Assembly: GCA_034189035.1 (NCBI GenBank)
Contig: JAXHVA010000002.1
Coordinates: 1 to 64,000, forward strand
DNA length: 64,000 nucleotides
Source: JAUXFK01 sp034189035
Lineage (GTDB): Bacteria > Desulfobacterota > UBA8473
Direction: 5' to 3'
The translations under genes and the position numbers were made by a program. Positions 55,419-64,000 of this stretch are shown piece by piece. The notes under the pieces are model-generated. The model saw only the letters and a list, made by a program, of their open reading frames with translations. It was not told where the DNA came from and did no database searches. Numbering within the stretch: the first letter of the stretch is position 1; every line of letters starts with the position of its first letter.

Positions 55419-55818
55419 TTCATCCTCCTTATTCTTGTCAATATATTCGTACGGTTAAAATTTTACCTTTTTTGACATAGGCTAAAAATGTTCATTTTTA
55501 GAGAGATAATCACTATGAAGTATGATATTTTTTAGATTAAGGAACTAAAAAATAGAACGATGCGAAACTTTCAAGTTCTTTGTTTATTGTTTTTTAGAAC
55601 ATAAACGTTTGCAGTTAAGAATAGAATTATATTGAAATGAATTACATACATATATATATATATTATGTAATCTTTTTGTCAATAAAAAAATAAACTAAAG
55701 TATAACATGACAAAATACAATTCAAATTACCGCGTAATGGAGTGCGTTTTAACTGGACAAGTATTCGTAGCAGGTTGTCTTCCAAGGGAAGGTTAACATC
55801 GTAAGGATATTTCAAAAT
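55419..55818. other. A+T-rich divergent promoter region
   Basis: About 400 bases between rsbR (minus) and the radical SAM gene (plus), including a TA-dinucleotide run around 55649-55665. Promoters for the stressosome operon and the radical SAM gene must be here, but I cannot fix -35/-10 pairs confidently. No gene or RNA was seen. Confidence 0.5.
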
Positions 55819-57375
55819 ATGATTCTCATTCACCCCCCTGTTGCAAAACCCTGTGAACCGCCGGGAGGAATAGCCAGGCTTTCAGGCGCTCTCAATGCTC
55901 ATGGGATACACCATACACTTCTCGATTTAAATCTCGAAGCACTGCTGTATACTCTTTATAATGCGAAACCGCTCAGTAATAAGCAAACCAATAAATGGAC
56001 GTCCCGTTCATTTCGTAATATCGCTGATAATCTCGCTGCATTAAAGGATCAATACATCTATCAGAACATCGACCGCTACAAGCGTGCTGTTATTGATTTG
56101 AACCATGCAGTTGAAAATGCACTCAACGATACTTCAATAACCGGTCTTGTCGATTTCCGTCATAGGGAATTATCGCCTTTACGAAGCACTGATTGTATCA
56201 GGGCTGCAGAGCACCCGGAGCATAACCCCTATTATTACTACTTTGCTGAGAAGCTGCCCAATCTGATTGAGCAGGACTTATCAAAGGTAATCGGTTTCTC
56301 GCTTAACTATCTGAGTCAGGCAATCTGTACGTTTGCAATGATCGGTTTTTTGAAGCATCGATATCCACAGACAACAATTGTTCTTGGCGGTGGGCTTGTA
56401 ACATCATGGATGACAAATCCTAGGTGGAAGAACCCTTTCAAAGGGCTTGTGGATCGGTTCATCTCAGGGCCGGGCGAAACTGCGCTGCTCTCGATGCTTG
56501 GCATAGACAATGTCCGGCGCTACATTACACCGGATTACAGTTCGCTTCCTTTAGGTGATTATCTTGCACCAGGGGTGATTCTCCCATACAGTGCATCGAG
56601 GGGATGTTACTGGGGGGAGTGCTCTTTCTGTCCAGAAAAAGCCGAAGGCAGCCGATATGTGCCGATACCAGTTGATAGGGTACGTGAAGATCTTGACAAC
56701 CTGATAAGGACTTTTCAGCCGGCTCTTGTTCATTTCGTGGATAGCGCTGTTAGTGTATCGGTTTTAAAAAGTCTGGCACAAGAACCTTTAGGTTTCCCCT
56801 GGTACGGATTCGCAAGATTCACCCATCACCTTATGGATATCGACTTTTGTGTCTCTTTAAGGAGATCGGGGTGTATAATGCTTAAACTCGGTTTGGAATC
56901 AGGCGATCAGGGCGTGCTCGATAAAATGCAAAAAGGGGTAGATCTAAAAACAGCTTCCCGAGCTTTGGAGACATTAAAGAAGGCGGGTATCTCAACGTAT
57001 ATATATCTCCTTTTCGGTACACCAACAGAATCTTTATGCGAGGCACGCAAGACCCTTGCCTTTGTTGCTGCACATTGTGAGGCAATAACTTACCTGAACC
57101 TCGCCATATTCAATATGCCGCTTTTTGGGGCAGAGGCTGCAGGATTCGAAACGAACAGCTTCTATGAAGGTGACCTCTCAGTTTATACTGACTTTGTTCA
57201 CCCAAAAGGATGGGGCAGAAAGCAGGTCCGTTCTTTTCTGGAAGATGAATTCAAAAAACACAGGGCTGTTTCAGGTATAATAAAAAAAACACCGCCATTT
57301 TTCACATCAAACCATGCACCGTTTTTTGTCATAGACTCTATTAAAAACCTTGACAATAGCCACGAACTGCTATAG
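55819..57375 (+). CDS. B12-binding-type radical SAM protein
   Basis: A 518-residue protein. The N-terminal part (MILIHPPVAKPCEPPGGIAR) and VLGGGLVTSWMTNP resemble a cobalamin-binding domain of the radical SAM B12 class, although the His of DxHxxG is not visible. The radical SAM core starts at YSASRGCYWGECSFCPEKAE, where C-x4-C-x2-C binds the 4Fe-4S cluster, a spacing frequent in this subgroup. LGLESGDQGVLDKMQKGVDL and ISTYIYLLFGTPTESLCEAR are typical SAM-barrel strands. The substrate is unknown. The gene is transcribed away from the stressosome operon. Confidence 0.82.
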   Translation: MILIHPPVAKPCEPPGGIARLSGALNAHGIHHTLLDLNLEALLYTLYNAKPLSNKQTNKWTSRSFRNIADNLAALKDQYIYQNIDRYKRAVIDLNHAVENALNDTSITGLVDFRHRELSPLRSTDCIRAAEHPEHNPYYYYFAEKLPNLIEQDLSKVIGFSLNYLSQAICTFAMIGFLKHRYPQTTIVLGGGLVTSWMTNPRWKNPFKGLVDRFISGPGETALLSMLGIDNVRRYITPDYSSLPLGDYLAPGVILPYSASRGCYWGECSFCPEKAEGSRYVPIPVDRVREDLDNLIRTFQPALVHFVDSAVSVSVLKSLAQEPLGFPWYGFARFTHHLMDIDFCVSLRRSGCIMLKLGLESGDQGVLDKMQKGVDLKTASRALETLKKAGISTYIYLLFGTPTESLCEARKTLAFVAAHCEAITYLNLAIFNMPLFGAEAAGFETNSFYEGDLSVYTDFVHPKGWGRKQVRSFLEDEFKKHRAVSGIIKKTPPFFTSNHAPFFVIDSIKNLDNSHELL

Positions 57376-57419
57376 ATTTTTAATACAAAATATTTCTCGA
57401 GTCTTAGGGAGGAATCTAT

Positions 57420-57758
57420 ATGCCAATATACGAATACCAGTGTAATCAATGCCAAAGGGTGATGAGCTTTTTGGTCTTTAAATCTTCAGAGACATCCGAG
57501 TTGGAATGTAAGAATTGTGGAAGCAAGGATTTAAGCCGACTCTTGTCCAGATTTGCATACCATAGATCAGAGGGTGACAGACTTGCCGAATTCGACGCCA
57601 GCAAAAAGCAAGGAGATGATTTCTATAAAGACTCCCGCAATATAGGCTTGTGGGCAAAGAAGAGGGCACAAGAAATAGGAGCAGATTTGGGATCAGAATT
57701 TGACGAAGTAGTGGATAAAGCCCGTTCCGGAAAGATTCTGGAGGATTACGATCTATAG
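57420..57758 (+). CDS. FmdB-family zinc ribbon protein
   Basis: A 112-residue protein with the FmdB start MPIYEYQCNQCQRVMSFLVF and a second Cys pair in LECKNCGSKDLSRLLSRFAY; together CxxC...CxxC bind zinc. A charged helical C-terminus follows (RNIGLWAKKRAQEIGADLGS). FmdB was named as a putative regulator of formamidase and is widespread in anaerobes; its role is unknown. GGAGGAA lies upstream. It is followed by murJ on the same strand. Confidence 0.85.
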   Translation: MPIYEYQCNQCQRVMSFLVFKSSETSELECKNCGSKDLSRLLSRFAYHRSEGDRLAEFDASKKQGDDFYKDSRNIGLWAKKRAQEIGADLGSEFDEVVDKARSGKILEDYDL

Positions 57759-57937
57759 GACTCAATGAAAAACATGATGGAATTGCCGGCAGGGAAAAGG
57801 GTGGGGACATAGGTATATAAGGCCATCCTTGACCTTAAAAATGCCGGTTTTTTTTATGTTTTTTGCCTTGTTTGTCTTTAAAAAGCCTTTATAGAAATAT
57901 CTGTCTGGACACTATCGAAGGAAAAATCTTTAAGGTT

Positions 57938-59524
57938 ATGTCTGAAAACAGAAGTATAGCAAAATCAGCAGGAATCATCGGTAGCTCTACCTTTTTAAGC
58001 AGAATTCTGGGATTTGTCAGGGACGCTGTGGTTGCTCAGTATTTTGGAGCAGGGTTATCTGCGGATGCCTTTTTTGTAGCATTTCGAATACCTAACCTCT
58101 TAAGAAGACTCTTTGCCGAAGGCTCATTGACTGTATCTTTTATCCCTGTATTCACTGAATACCTTACTGAAAGGTCGAAGAGGGAGAGCCTTGAATTAGT
58201 GAATATAACATTTACAGTCATCTCTATGATCCTCGTGGTTATTTCGATACTTGGGATCGTTTTTTCCCCTTTGATCGTCAGGTTAACTGCCTGGGGATTT
58301 ATTGATAGTCCTGAAAAACTGGAGCTAACCGTCCTTTTAACGAGGATAATGTTCCCCTACATTTTTTTTATCGGGCTTACAGCGCTTTGTATGGGTGTAT
58401 TAAATTCTCTAGGACATTTTGCTGCGCCTGCCCTGTCTCCGGTTTTACTCAATGTATCAATGATTATCTCTGTTTTGTTCTTTTCTCAATATCTCGATCG
58501 GCCGGTACTCAGTCTTGCGATTGGGGTTATCATCGGGGGAGTGCTACAGTTGATCTTACAGTTTCCGTTTTTAAAAGAAAAGGACATCAGATTCAGACTG
58601 GATTTTCATCTCTCTCACCCTGCCATTAAGAGGATCGGGTTGCTTATGCTTCCTGCCGTGTTTGGGGCAGCGCTCTATCAGGTGAATGTAGTGATAAGTA
58701 CTCTTATTGCCTCGTTTTTACAGGAAGGAAGCATATCGTATCTTTACTATGCAAGTCGGCTGATTGAGTTTCCCCTCGGGATATTTGCGGTAGCTATAGG
58801 AACGGCTGTGTTGCCTTCTATGTCCAGATATGCAGCCAGGATGGAAATGAATGAACTTAAGGATACCCTTTCCTTTGCATTGAGACTGGTCTTCTTCTTT
58901 ACGATCCCTGCAATGGTTGGGTTGATTGTCCTGAGGATTCCTATTATCAGTGTTCTCTTTCAAAGGGGAGAGTTCGAGTATGAGACCACTTTGTTGACTG
59001 CAAAGGCCCTTCTCTATTTTTCTCTTGGGCTATGGGCAGTTGCCGGAGGCAGGATTATTGTCCCTACATTCTATTCCTTACAAGATACAAAGACACCGGT
59101 AAAGATAGCGATGCTCGCACTTTTTATCAATATTGTCCTCAGTATCATCCTCGCTTTCCCTCTAGGATTAAGACACGGAGGGCTGGCACTGGCGACTTCT
59201 ATTTCGTCTGCAATAAATATGGTCGTATTATTGATCATCTTGAGCAAGAGATTGGGCGGTCTGGGTATAAATAACGTCCTTGTATCGGTTTTTAAGGTCT
59301 CTGTATCTTCAGCTGTAATGGGTATTTTTGTTTATCTTTTCTGTTTCAGAATAAGGTGGGATATGGTTTCCGACATAAAAGAGAGAATCCTTACATTGGG
59401 CGGCAGTGTTGTTATAGGAGTGACTATCTTTTTCTTATGTGCATTTCTATTGAAGTGTCAGGAATCTTTCGCTTTTATAGAGGTTATAAAAAATAGAGTA
59501 AGGGGGAGTAAAATAGGCACGTGA
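57938..59524 (+). CDS. murJ: Lipid II flippase MurJ
   Basis: A 528-residue MATE/MVF-type membrane protein with about 14 helices. The start MSENRSIAKSAGIIGSSTFL at 57938 is preferred; an upstream extension to 57863 lacks the family's pattern. MurJ signatures include SRILGFVRDAVVAQYFGAGL, ADAFFVAFRIPNLLRRLFAE and GSLTVSFIPVFTEYL. It flips the peptidoglycan precursor lipid II across the inner membrane. It seems to be in a plus-strand run with fmdB and ogt. Confidence 0.94.
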   Translation: MSENRSIAKSAGIIGSSTFLSRILGFVRDAVVAQYFGAGLSADAFFVAFRIPNLLRRLFAEGSLTVSFIPVFTEYLTERSKRESLELVNITFTVISMILVVISILGIVFSPLIVRLTAWGFIDSPEKLELTVLLTRIMFPYIFFIGLTALCMGVLNSLGHFAAPALSPVLLNVSMIISVLFFSQYLDRPVLSLAIGVIIGGVLQLILQFPFLKEKDIRFRLDFHLSHPAIKRIGLLMLPAVFGAALYQVNVVISTLIASFLQEGSISYLYYASRLIEFPLGIFAVAIGTAVLPSMSRYAARMEMNELKDTLSFALRLVFFFTIPAMVGLIVLRIPIISVLFQRGEFEYETTLLTAKALLYFSLGLWAVAGGRIIVPTFYSLQDTKTPVKIAMLALFINIVLSIILAFPLGLRHGGLALATSISSAINMVVLLIILSKRLGGLGINNVLVSVFKVSVSSAVMGIFVYLFCFRIRWDMVSDIKERILTLGGSVVIGVTIFFLCAFLLKCQESFAFIEVIKNRVRGSKIGT

Positions 59525-59558
59525 ATCATAAGAAGAGATTTTACTAGATGGAAGTAAT

Positions 59559-60089
59559 ATGGACTTTTCTCTATTTGAGACAGAATTCGGCTGTTGTGCT
59601 ATAATAGGGAAGGGGGGGCAGCTTGTAAAGATAATCCCTTTCTTCGAAGAGAAAGAAGGTCTCTATTCGCTTATTTATCGAGAATATAAGGGCATAGCGT
59701 TTTGTCATGGTTGTTTTGGGGAGATACAAGAGAGAATCGAGAGATACCTTTCAGGAGAGAAGGTGAACTTCGATTTTCCTGTTGATTTTTCTCGTTATAC
59801 CATGTTTCAAAGGAAAACCTGGGAGGTAACACAATCCATCCCCTATGGAGAGATACGTACATACAAATGGGTGAGTCAGATGATAGCAAACAGCAGGTCA
59901 TACAGAGCTGTTGGTTCTGCTTTAAGGAAAAATCCGTTCCCACTGCTTGTCCCTTGCCATAGGGTCATAAGGAGTAACGGTGAACTAGGAGGCTATTCAG
60001 CTATAGGAGACATAAATATAAAGGCGAGGCTACTAAAGATGGAAGGGCATCAATTCGATAGTAAAAGAAGAGTAAACATTTTTTTTTGA
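59559..60089 (+). CDS. ogt: Methylated-DNA--protein-cysteine methyltransferase
   Basis: A 176-residue DNA repair protein. The active Cys is in NPFPLLVPCHRVIRSNGELG (PCHRV motif), preceded by the helix-turn-helix region TWEVTQSIPYGEIRTYKWVS and the arginine finger RSYRAVGSALRKNP. It removes O6-alkyl groups from guanine by self-alkylation. The N-terminal domain is shorter and lacks the Ada zinc site, so the Ogt type is most likely. It starts 34 bases after murJ. Confidence 0.9.
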   Translation: MDFSLFETEFGCCAIIGKGGQLVKIIPFFEEKEGLYSLIYREYKGIAFCHGCFGEIQERIERYLSGEKVNFDFPVDFSRYTMFQRKTWEVTQSIPYGEIRTYKWVSQMIANSRSYRAVGSALRKNPFPLLVPCHRVIRSNGELGGYSAIGDINIKARLLKMEGHQFDSKRRVNIFF

Positions 60090-60219
60090 TTGCTTGACCA
60101 AAGGTGATATTTTAGTTATTATTTAATAAGCTTTTATAAAGGTTTTGCTTTTTGAAAAGAGTCGCTAAAACTCGCATCTTTTCGTTATTCTTTCTTAACC
60201 AAGGGATACTCAGCATAGT

Positions 60220-61170
60220 ATGGCTTTAAAAAATATTGAACTGACACACATCGAAGATCTCGTAGAAAGATTTTCGAGTTATCTGAGGATAGAGAAGAAT
60301 GTGTCTGATCATACATTCCGTAATTATATGAGTGATCTCAGGCAGTTCTTAGATTTTTTAAAGATTCAAAAGCTCTGTAGCTCAGATGATTTGAAGGTAG
60401 ATATAACAAAGATTGACTATATTATCATCAGGGCATACTTAAAAGAGCTGTATATGAAGAATAAAAAGACATCTATCGGCAGGAAGTTAGCTTCCCTGAG
60501 GTCTTTCTTTCAATATATGGTAAGGGAGGAAGGTCTTTCTATAAATCCAGTTGATATGATTACAACCCCAAAACAGGGCAGATTCATTCCGACCTTTTTA
60601 CCTGTGGATGAGATATTCAGGCTAGTTGAAAAGCCCACCAACTCAACCGTATTGGGACGAAGAGATCGGGCGATATTGGAGGTTTTATACTCGTGTGGAA
60701 TCCGGGTGAGTGAGTTGGTTGGACTTAATTTGGACGATATAGACTTCAATCTGGGTATCATTAAGGTGAGAGGCAAGGGGAGAAAAGAGAGGATTGTCCC
60801 TATTGGAAAAAAGGCAGTTGAGGCATTGGATTATTATCTGAAGGGTTCAAAAGACTTGAGGAAGAAGGCGACGTGTAATGGCTTTGAAAGTCCTGTTTTC
60901 TTGAATTCAAGAGGTGGCAGATTGACTACCAGGAGTATTGCAAGGATTGTTAAAAAGTATAATTTAGAATGTGGAATCGTAAGAGACATCAGTCCACATT
61001 CGATCCGGCATAGTTTCGCCACTCATCTTTTGGATGCAGGGGCGGATCTACGTTCGATTCAGGAGCTTTTAGGTCATAAAAGCCTGGCAACGACTCAGAA
61101 ATATACCCATATTAGTATAGATAAGTTAATGGAAATTTATGATAAAGCACACCCAAGGAGTAGGGGCTAG
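60220..61170 (+). CDS. xerC: Tyrosine recombinase XerC/D family
   Basis: A 316-residue recombinase. The N-terminal SAM-like core-binding domain (LVERFSSYLRIEKNVSDHTF) is followed by a catalytic domain with Arg in LYSCGIRVSELVGL, Lys in VRGKGRKERIVPI, HxxR in SPHSIRHSFATHLLDAGADL, His in LLGHKSLATTQ and Tyr in QKYTHISID. It resolves chromosome dimers at dif. The arrangement xerC-hslV-hslU is conserved in many bacteria (codV-clpQ-clpY in Bacillus), which supports a chromosomal rather than a mobile role. Confidence 0.9.
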   Translation: MALKNIELTHIEDLVERFSSYLRIEKNVSDHTFRNYMSDLRQFLDFLKIQKLCSSDDLKVDITKIDYIIIRAYLKELYMKNKKTSIGRKLASLRSFFQYMVREEGLSINPVDMITTPKQGRFIPTFLPVDEIFRLVEKPTNSTVLGRRDRAILEVLYSCGIRVSELVGLNLDDIDFNLGIIKVRGKGRKERIVPIGKKAVEALDYYLKGSKDLRKKATCNGFESPVFLNSRGGRLTTRSIARIVKKYNLECGIVRDISPHSIRHSFATHLLDAGADLRSIQELLGHKSLATTQKYTHISIDKLMEIYDKAHPRSRG

Positions 61171-61195
61171 GAACGAGGGAGAAAAAGGATCGGAG

Positions 61196-61723
61196 ATGTT
61201 TAAAGGTACAACGATATTATGTGTGAGACATAAGGGCAAGGTCGCAGTCGGTGGTGATGGACAGGTAACATTGAGCAATACGATTATGAAACATGGCGCA
61301 AAGAAGGTAAGAAGACTCTTCAATGACAGCGTTATTGCAGGATTTGCCGGAGCAACGGCCGATGCCTTTACCTTATTTGAGAAGTTTGAAGGGAAACTGG
61401 AACAGTATCACGGCAACCTGACCAGGGCTGCTGTAGAGTTGGCCAAAGATTGGCGAACCGATAAGATGCTGAGAAGATTGGAGGCCTTACTCATTGTAGT
61501 TGACAGTGAACATTCCTTTATTATATCAGGTAATGGTGATGTTATTGAGCCGGATGATGAGGCGATTGCTTTGGGCTCAGGAGGTGGATATGCTTTAGCC
61601 TCTGCAAAGGCACTTGTCAAGTACTCGGATCTCGATGCAAGGAGTATAGTTGAAGAGTCGATGAGGATCGCAGCGGATATCTGTATATACACCAATAATA
61701 GAATTTCTATAGAGGAATTGTAA
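61196..61723 (+). CDS. hslV: ATP-dependent protease peptidase subunit HslV
   Basis: A 175-residue N-terminal nucleophile peptidase. The ATG at 61196 (MFKGTTILCVRHKGKVAVGG) is chosen since GGATCGGAG precedes it and the mature Thr follows Gly4. Upstream in-frame codons belong to the end of xerC. Motifs GDGQVTLSNTIMKHGAKKVR and the end CIYTNNRISIEEL are typical. It forms a double hexamer driven by HslU. The gene follows xerC by 25 bases and precedes hslU by 39. Confidence 0.95.
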   Translation: MFKGTTILCVRHKGKVAVGGDGQVTLSNTIMKHGAKKVRRLFNDSVIAGFAGATADAFTLFEKFEGKLEQYHGNLTRAAVELAKDWRTDKMLRRLEALLIVVDSEHSFIISGNGDVIEPDDEAIALGSGGGYALASAKALVKYSDLDARSIVEESMRIAADICIYTNNRISIEEL

Positions 61724-61762
61724 AAGAAGAATCAAATCAGTGAGTTTGTATAGGGAGGATTA

Positions 61763-63130
61763 ATGGCAGTATTTACACCAAGAGAGATAGTGTCTGAACT
61801 CGATAAGTATGTAATTGGGCAGAATAATGCAAAAAGAGCGGTAGCTATTGCCTTGAGAAACAGATGGAGAAGACAACAGGTCCCAGAAGACTTACGGGAT
61901 GAAATCGCACCGAAAAATATTATCATGATTGGTCCTACTGGGATTGGAAAGACAGAGATCGCCAGAAGACTGGCCAAGCTTGCCCAGTCGCCTTTTCTCA
62001 AGGTAGAGGCATCGAAGTTTACAGAAGTCGGATATGTGGGAAGAGATGTAGAGTCTATGATTCGAGATCTCACAGAGCTGGCTGTAAATATGGTGAAGAA
62101 CGAAGAAAGAGAAAGAGTCTCTCACAAGGCTGAAGAGATCGCTGAAGAGAGGATACTCGATCTCTTACTTCCTGGGAAAAAGGAAACTCAAGAAGACGAT
62201 CAGGAACAGGAGGAAGGAGATGGGTCAAAAGAGATAGACAAAAGTGATCAAAGCAAGACCAGGGAGAAATTAAGGAGGCTGTTGCGACAGGGAAAACTGG
62301 ATGAAAGGGAAGTGGATTTGGAGGTGAGCCAGAGGAACCTCCCTGTAATTGAGGTCTTTTCTGCATATGGTATGGAAGAGATGGATATAAATCTCAAGGA
62401 TGTATTCAGCAACCTTTTCCCAACCCAGACAAAGAAGAGGAAGATAAAAATCCCTGAAGCATTGAAGGTTATTTCCCAGGAAGAGGCCCAGAGACTCATT
62501 GATATGGAAAACGTTACCAAGCTCGCCATTATGAGGGTTGAACAGTCGGGCATCATCTTTATCGATGAGATCGATAAGGTAGCAGGGAGAGAGTCTGGCC
62601 ATGGACCGGATGTTTCCAGAGAAGGGGTTCAAAGGGATATTCTTCCAATTGTGGAGGGGACTACGGTGACCACCAAGTATGGGATGGTAAAGACGGATCA
62701 TATTTTATTTCTCTCTGCAGGGGCTTTCCACATTTCAAAGCCTTCAGATCTTATCCCTGAGCTTCAAGGAAGGTTTCCTATAAGGGTTGAGCTGGATTCC
62801 CTTGGCAAAGAGGAGTTTATAAGAATTCTTACCGAGCCAAAAAATGCCCTGGTGAAGCAGTATACGGCCCTTATGAAAACCGAAGATTTGAGTATAGAAT
62901 TTGAAGACGAAGCCGTTGCAGAGATCGCTGAGATTGCTTCATTAGTCAACGATAGGACAGAGAATATCGGTGCAAGAAGATTGCATACGATTATGGAAAA
63001 GCTATTGGATGATATATCATTCGATGCCCCTGATTTAGACGAAAAAAATATCGTGATAGACGCTGATTATGTGAAGAAGAAGCTGTCGGATTTTATAAAA
63101 GATGAAGACCTGAGCAGATACATTCTTTAA
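61763..63130 (+). CDS. hslU: HslU ATPase of the HslVU protease
   Basis: A 455-residue AAA+ unfoldase. Walker A in IMIGPTGIGKTEIARRLAKL, the GYVGRDVE pore loop in KFTEVGYVGRDVESMIRDLT, Walker B in SGIIFIDEIDKVAGRESG, arginine finger region in LIPELQGRFPIRVELDSLGK and the C-terminal DLSRYIL tail that activates HslV. The variable I domain is highly charged (ETQEDDQEQEEGDGSKEIDK). A ribosome site GGGAGGAT precedes the ATG. Confidence 0.96.
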   Translation: MAVFTPREIVSELDKYVIGQNNAKRAVAIALRNRWRRQQVPEDLRDEIAPKNIIMIGPTGIGKTEIARRLAKLAQSPFLKVEASKFTEVGYVGRDVESMIRDLTELAVNMVKNEERERVSHKAEEIAEERILDLLLPGKKETQEDDQEQEEGDGSKEIDKSDQSKTREKLRRLLRQGKLDEREVDLEVSQRNLPVIEVFSAYGMEEMDINLKDVFSNLFPTQTKKRKIKIPEALKVISQEEAQRLIDMENVTKLAIMRVEQSGIIFIDEIDKVAGRESGHGPDVSREGVQRDILPIVEGTTVTTKYGMVKTDHILFLSAGAFHISKPSDLIPELQGRFPIRVELDSLGKEEFIRILTEPKNALVKQYTALMKTEDLSIEFEDEAVAEIAEIASLVNDRTENIGARRLHTIMEKLLDDISFDAPDLDEKNIVIDADYVKKKLSDFIKDEDLSRYIL

Positions 63131-63175
63131 AAGCAGAGATGCTTGGTGTTCATGCTTTTTTTTTTGTGAGTCATT

Positions 63176-64000
63176 ATGGAAAAGTTGATAGACAAAGCAG
63201 AAGTATTGATAGAGGCACTTCCTTATATCCGAAAGTTTTATAATAAGACCATTGTTGTTAAATACGGTGGTCATGCAATGATTGACGACGCTCTGAAGAA
63301 GAATTTCGCACTCGATATCATTCTTATGAAGTATGTTGGTTTTAATCCGGTGGTGGTACATGGTGGCGGCCCACAGATAGGTGAGACCCTGAAAAAGATG
63401 GGCAAATCATCGAAGTTTGTAAACGGGATGAGGGTTACGGATAATGAGACTATGGAGATCGTTGAAATGGTTTTGGTAGGCAAGATAAACAAAGAGATTG
63501 TTGGTCTTATTAACTATTACGGTGGTCAGGCTGTCGGTTTAAGTGGTAAGGACGCTAAACTGGTTAATGCCCGGAAATTAGAGGTGAATAAACCAGATGA
63601 CAATGAAGCTGACTTTGAGACTATGGATCTTGGGATGGTTGGGGAGGTAGAATCCATAAACCCAGCTATTATTGAAGTACTGGACAGGAATAAATTTGTC
63701 CCTGTTATAGCACCTATTGGGATAGGGAGTAAAGGAGAGACGTATAATATAAATGCTGACCTTGTAGTAGGGAAGATCGCTTCTGCCTTGAGGGCAGAAA
63801 AGCTCATCATGCTAACGGACGTAGAGGGGCTTTTAGATGAGAACAAAGAGCTCATTTCAACTATAGATGCGAAGAGGGTGAGGGAATATATAAAGACCGG
63901 TGTGATCTCACAGGGGATGATACCGAAGGTAAATTGCTGTCTTGAGGCATTGAGTGAGGGAGTTGTGAAGACACATATTATAGATGGCAGAGTAAGGCAC
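63176..64000 (+). CDS. argB: Acetylglutamate kinase, partial at the window end
   Basis: The frame from the ATG at 63176 runs off the end of the window after 275 codons. Motifs: KTIVVKYGGHAMIDDALKKN, VVVHGGGPQIGETLKKMGKS, GQAVGLSGKDAKLVNARKLE, NINADLVVGKIASALRAEKL and ISQGMIPKVNCCLEAL, all normal for ArgB. It phosphorylates N-acetylglutamate in arginine synthesis. About 15-25 residues should be missing at the C-terminus. argD and argF would be expected downstream. Confidence 0.94.
   Translation, partial: MEKLIDKAEVLIEALPYIRKFYNKTIVVKYGGHAMIDDALKKNFALDIILMKYVGFNPVVVHGGGPQIGETLKKMGKSSKFVNGMRVTDNETMEIVEMVLVGKINKEIVGLINYYGGQAVGLSGKDAKLVNARKLEVNKPDDNEADFETMDLGMVGEVESINPAIIEVLDRNKFVPVIAPIGIGSKGETYNINADLVVGKIASALRAEKLIMLTDVEGLLDENKELISTIDAKRVREYIKTGVISQGMIPKVNCCLEALSEGVVKTHIIDGRVRH

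Noticed and set aside
55649..55665. TA-dinucleotide run as an origin or regulatory repeat
   Set aside because: Too short and simple; no DnaA boxes or iterons nearby.
1..64000. CRISPR arrays, tRNA or rRNA genes
   Set aside because: No regularly spaced repeats and no tRNA- or rRNA-like segments were recognised by eye; a tRNAscan or Rfam run could overturn this.

Overview
The window looks like chromosomal DNA of an anaerobic deltaproteobacterium (Desulfobacterota type). The clues are a tungsten/molybdenum aldehyde ferredoxin oxidoreductase with MoaD-like proteins and a probable Moco/Wco leader RNA, two-subunit glutamate synthase, a CoA-transferase of the acetyl-CoA hydrolase family, a FadL-type porin, PAS-rich hybrid kinases, an RsbRST stressosome set, and the block xerC-hslV-hslU-argB. 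The assignment is inferred from gene content; no rRNA or tRNA gene was seen.

Layout. 0.2-8.4 kb: a decayed zinc-finger/membrane/TPR gene, an SMP-30-like beta-propeller, a cheB-cheR-PAS gene broken by one nonsense codon and two frameshifts, and an intact PAS-PAS hybrid kinase. 8.4-14.4 kb: gltB-gltD. 14.4-20.7 kb: a short inverted-repeat element, an MBL hydrolase, two outer-membrane barrel proteins, a candidate cofactor riboswitch, the aldehyde oxidoreductase gene (interrupted by an in-frame TGA) and two MoaD/ThiS-like genes. 20.6-24.1 kb: a 1145-residue DUF4157 protein with an internal duplication. 24.2-48.1 kb: a mosaic accessory region bounded by two copies of a direct repeat (RAYT-like remnant plus VapBC-like toxin-antitoxin). 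It holds IS91-, IS1182- and IS66-type remnants, a group II intron remnant, a broken asnS and a broken nucleotidyltransferase pair. Set among them are intact genes: CoA-transferase, CoA-disulfide-reductase/rhodanese, a LysM lytic transglycosylase, an RND efflux operon and an S24 repressor. 48.1-55.4 kb: one minus-strand operon, rsbR-rsbS-rsbT-(ATPase+PP2C)-(ATPase+hybrid kinase)-(PAS hybrid kinase). 55.8-64 kb: conserved housekeeping genes on the plus strand (radical SAM, FmdB, MurJ, Ogt, Xer recombinase, HslV, HslU, ArgB).

How the genes fit together. The stressosome operon is the most coherent signalling system: RsbR/RsbS scaffold proteins should capture RsbT, and the downstream genes replace the usual sigma-B output with a PP2C phosphatase and two phosphorelay kinases, one carrying its own RsbT/RsbW-like ATPase domain at the N-terminus. 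The oxidoreductase cluster is probably controlled by its cofactor through the leader RNA, although the gene itself may be dead. Many lesions fall in a few genes while long neighbours such as gltB (1518 codons) are intact. That argues for real gene decay rather than general sequencing error, though resequencing would be needed to be sure.
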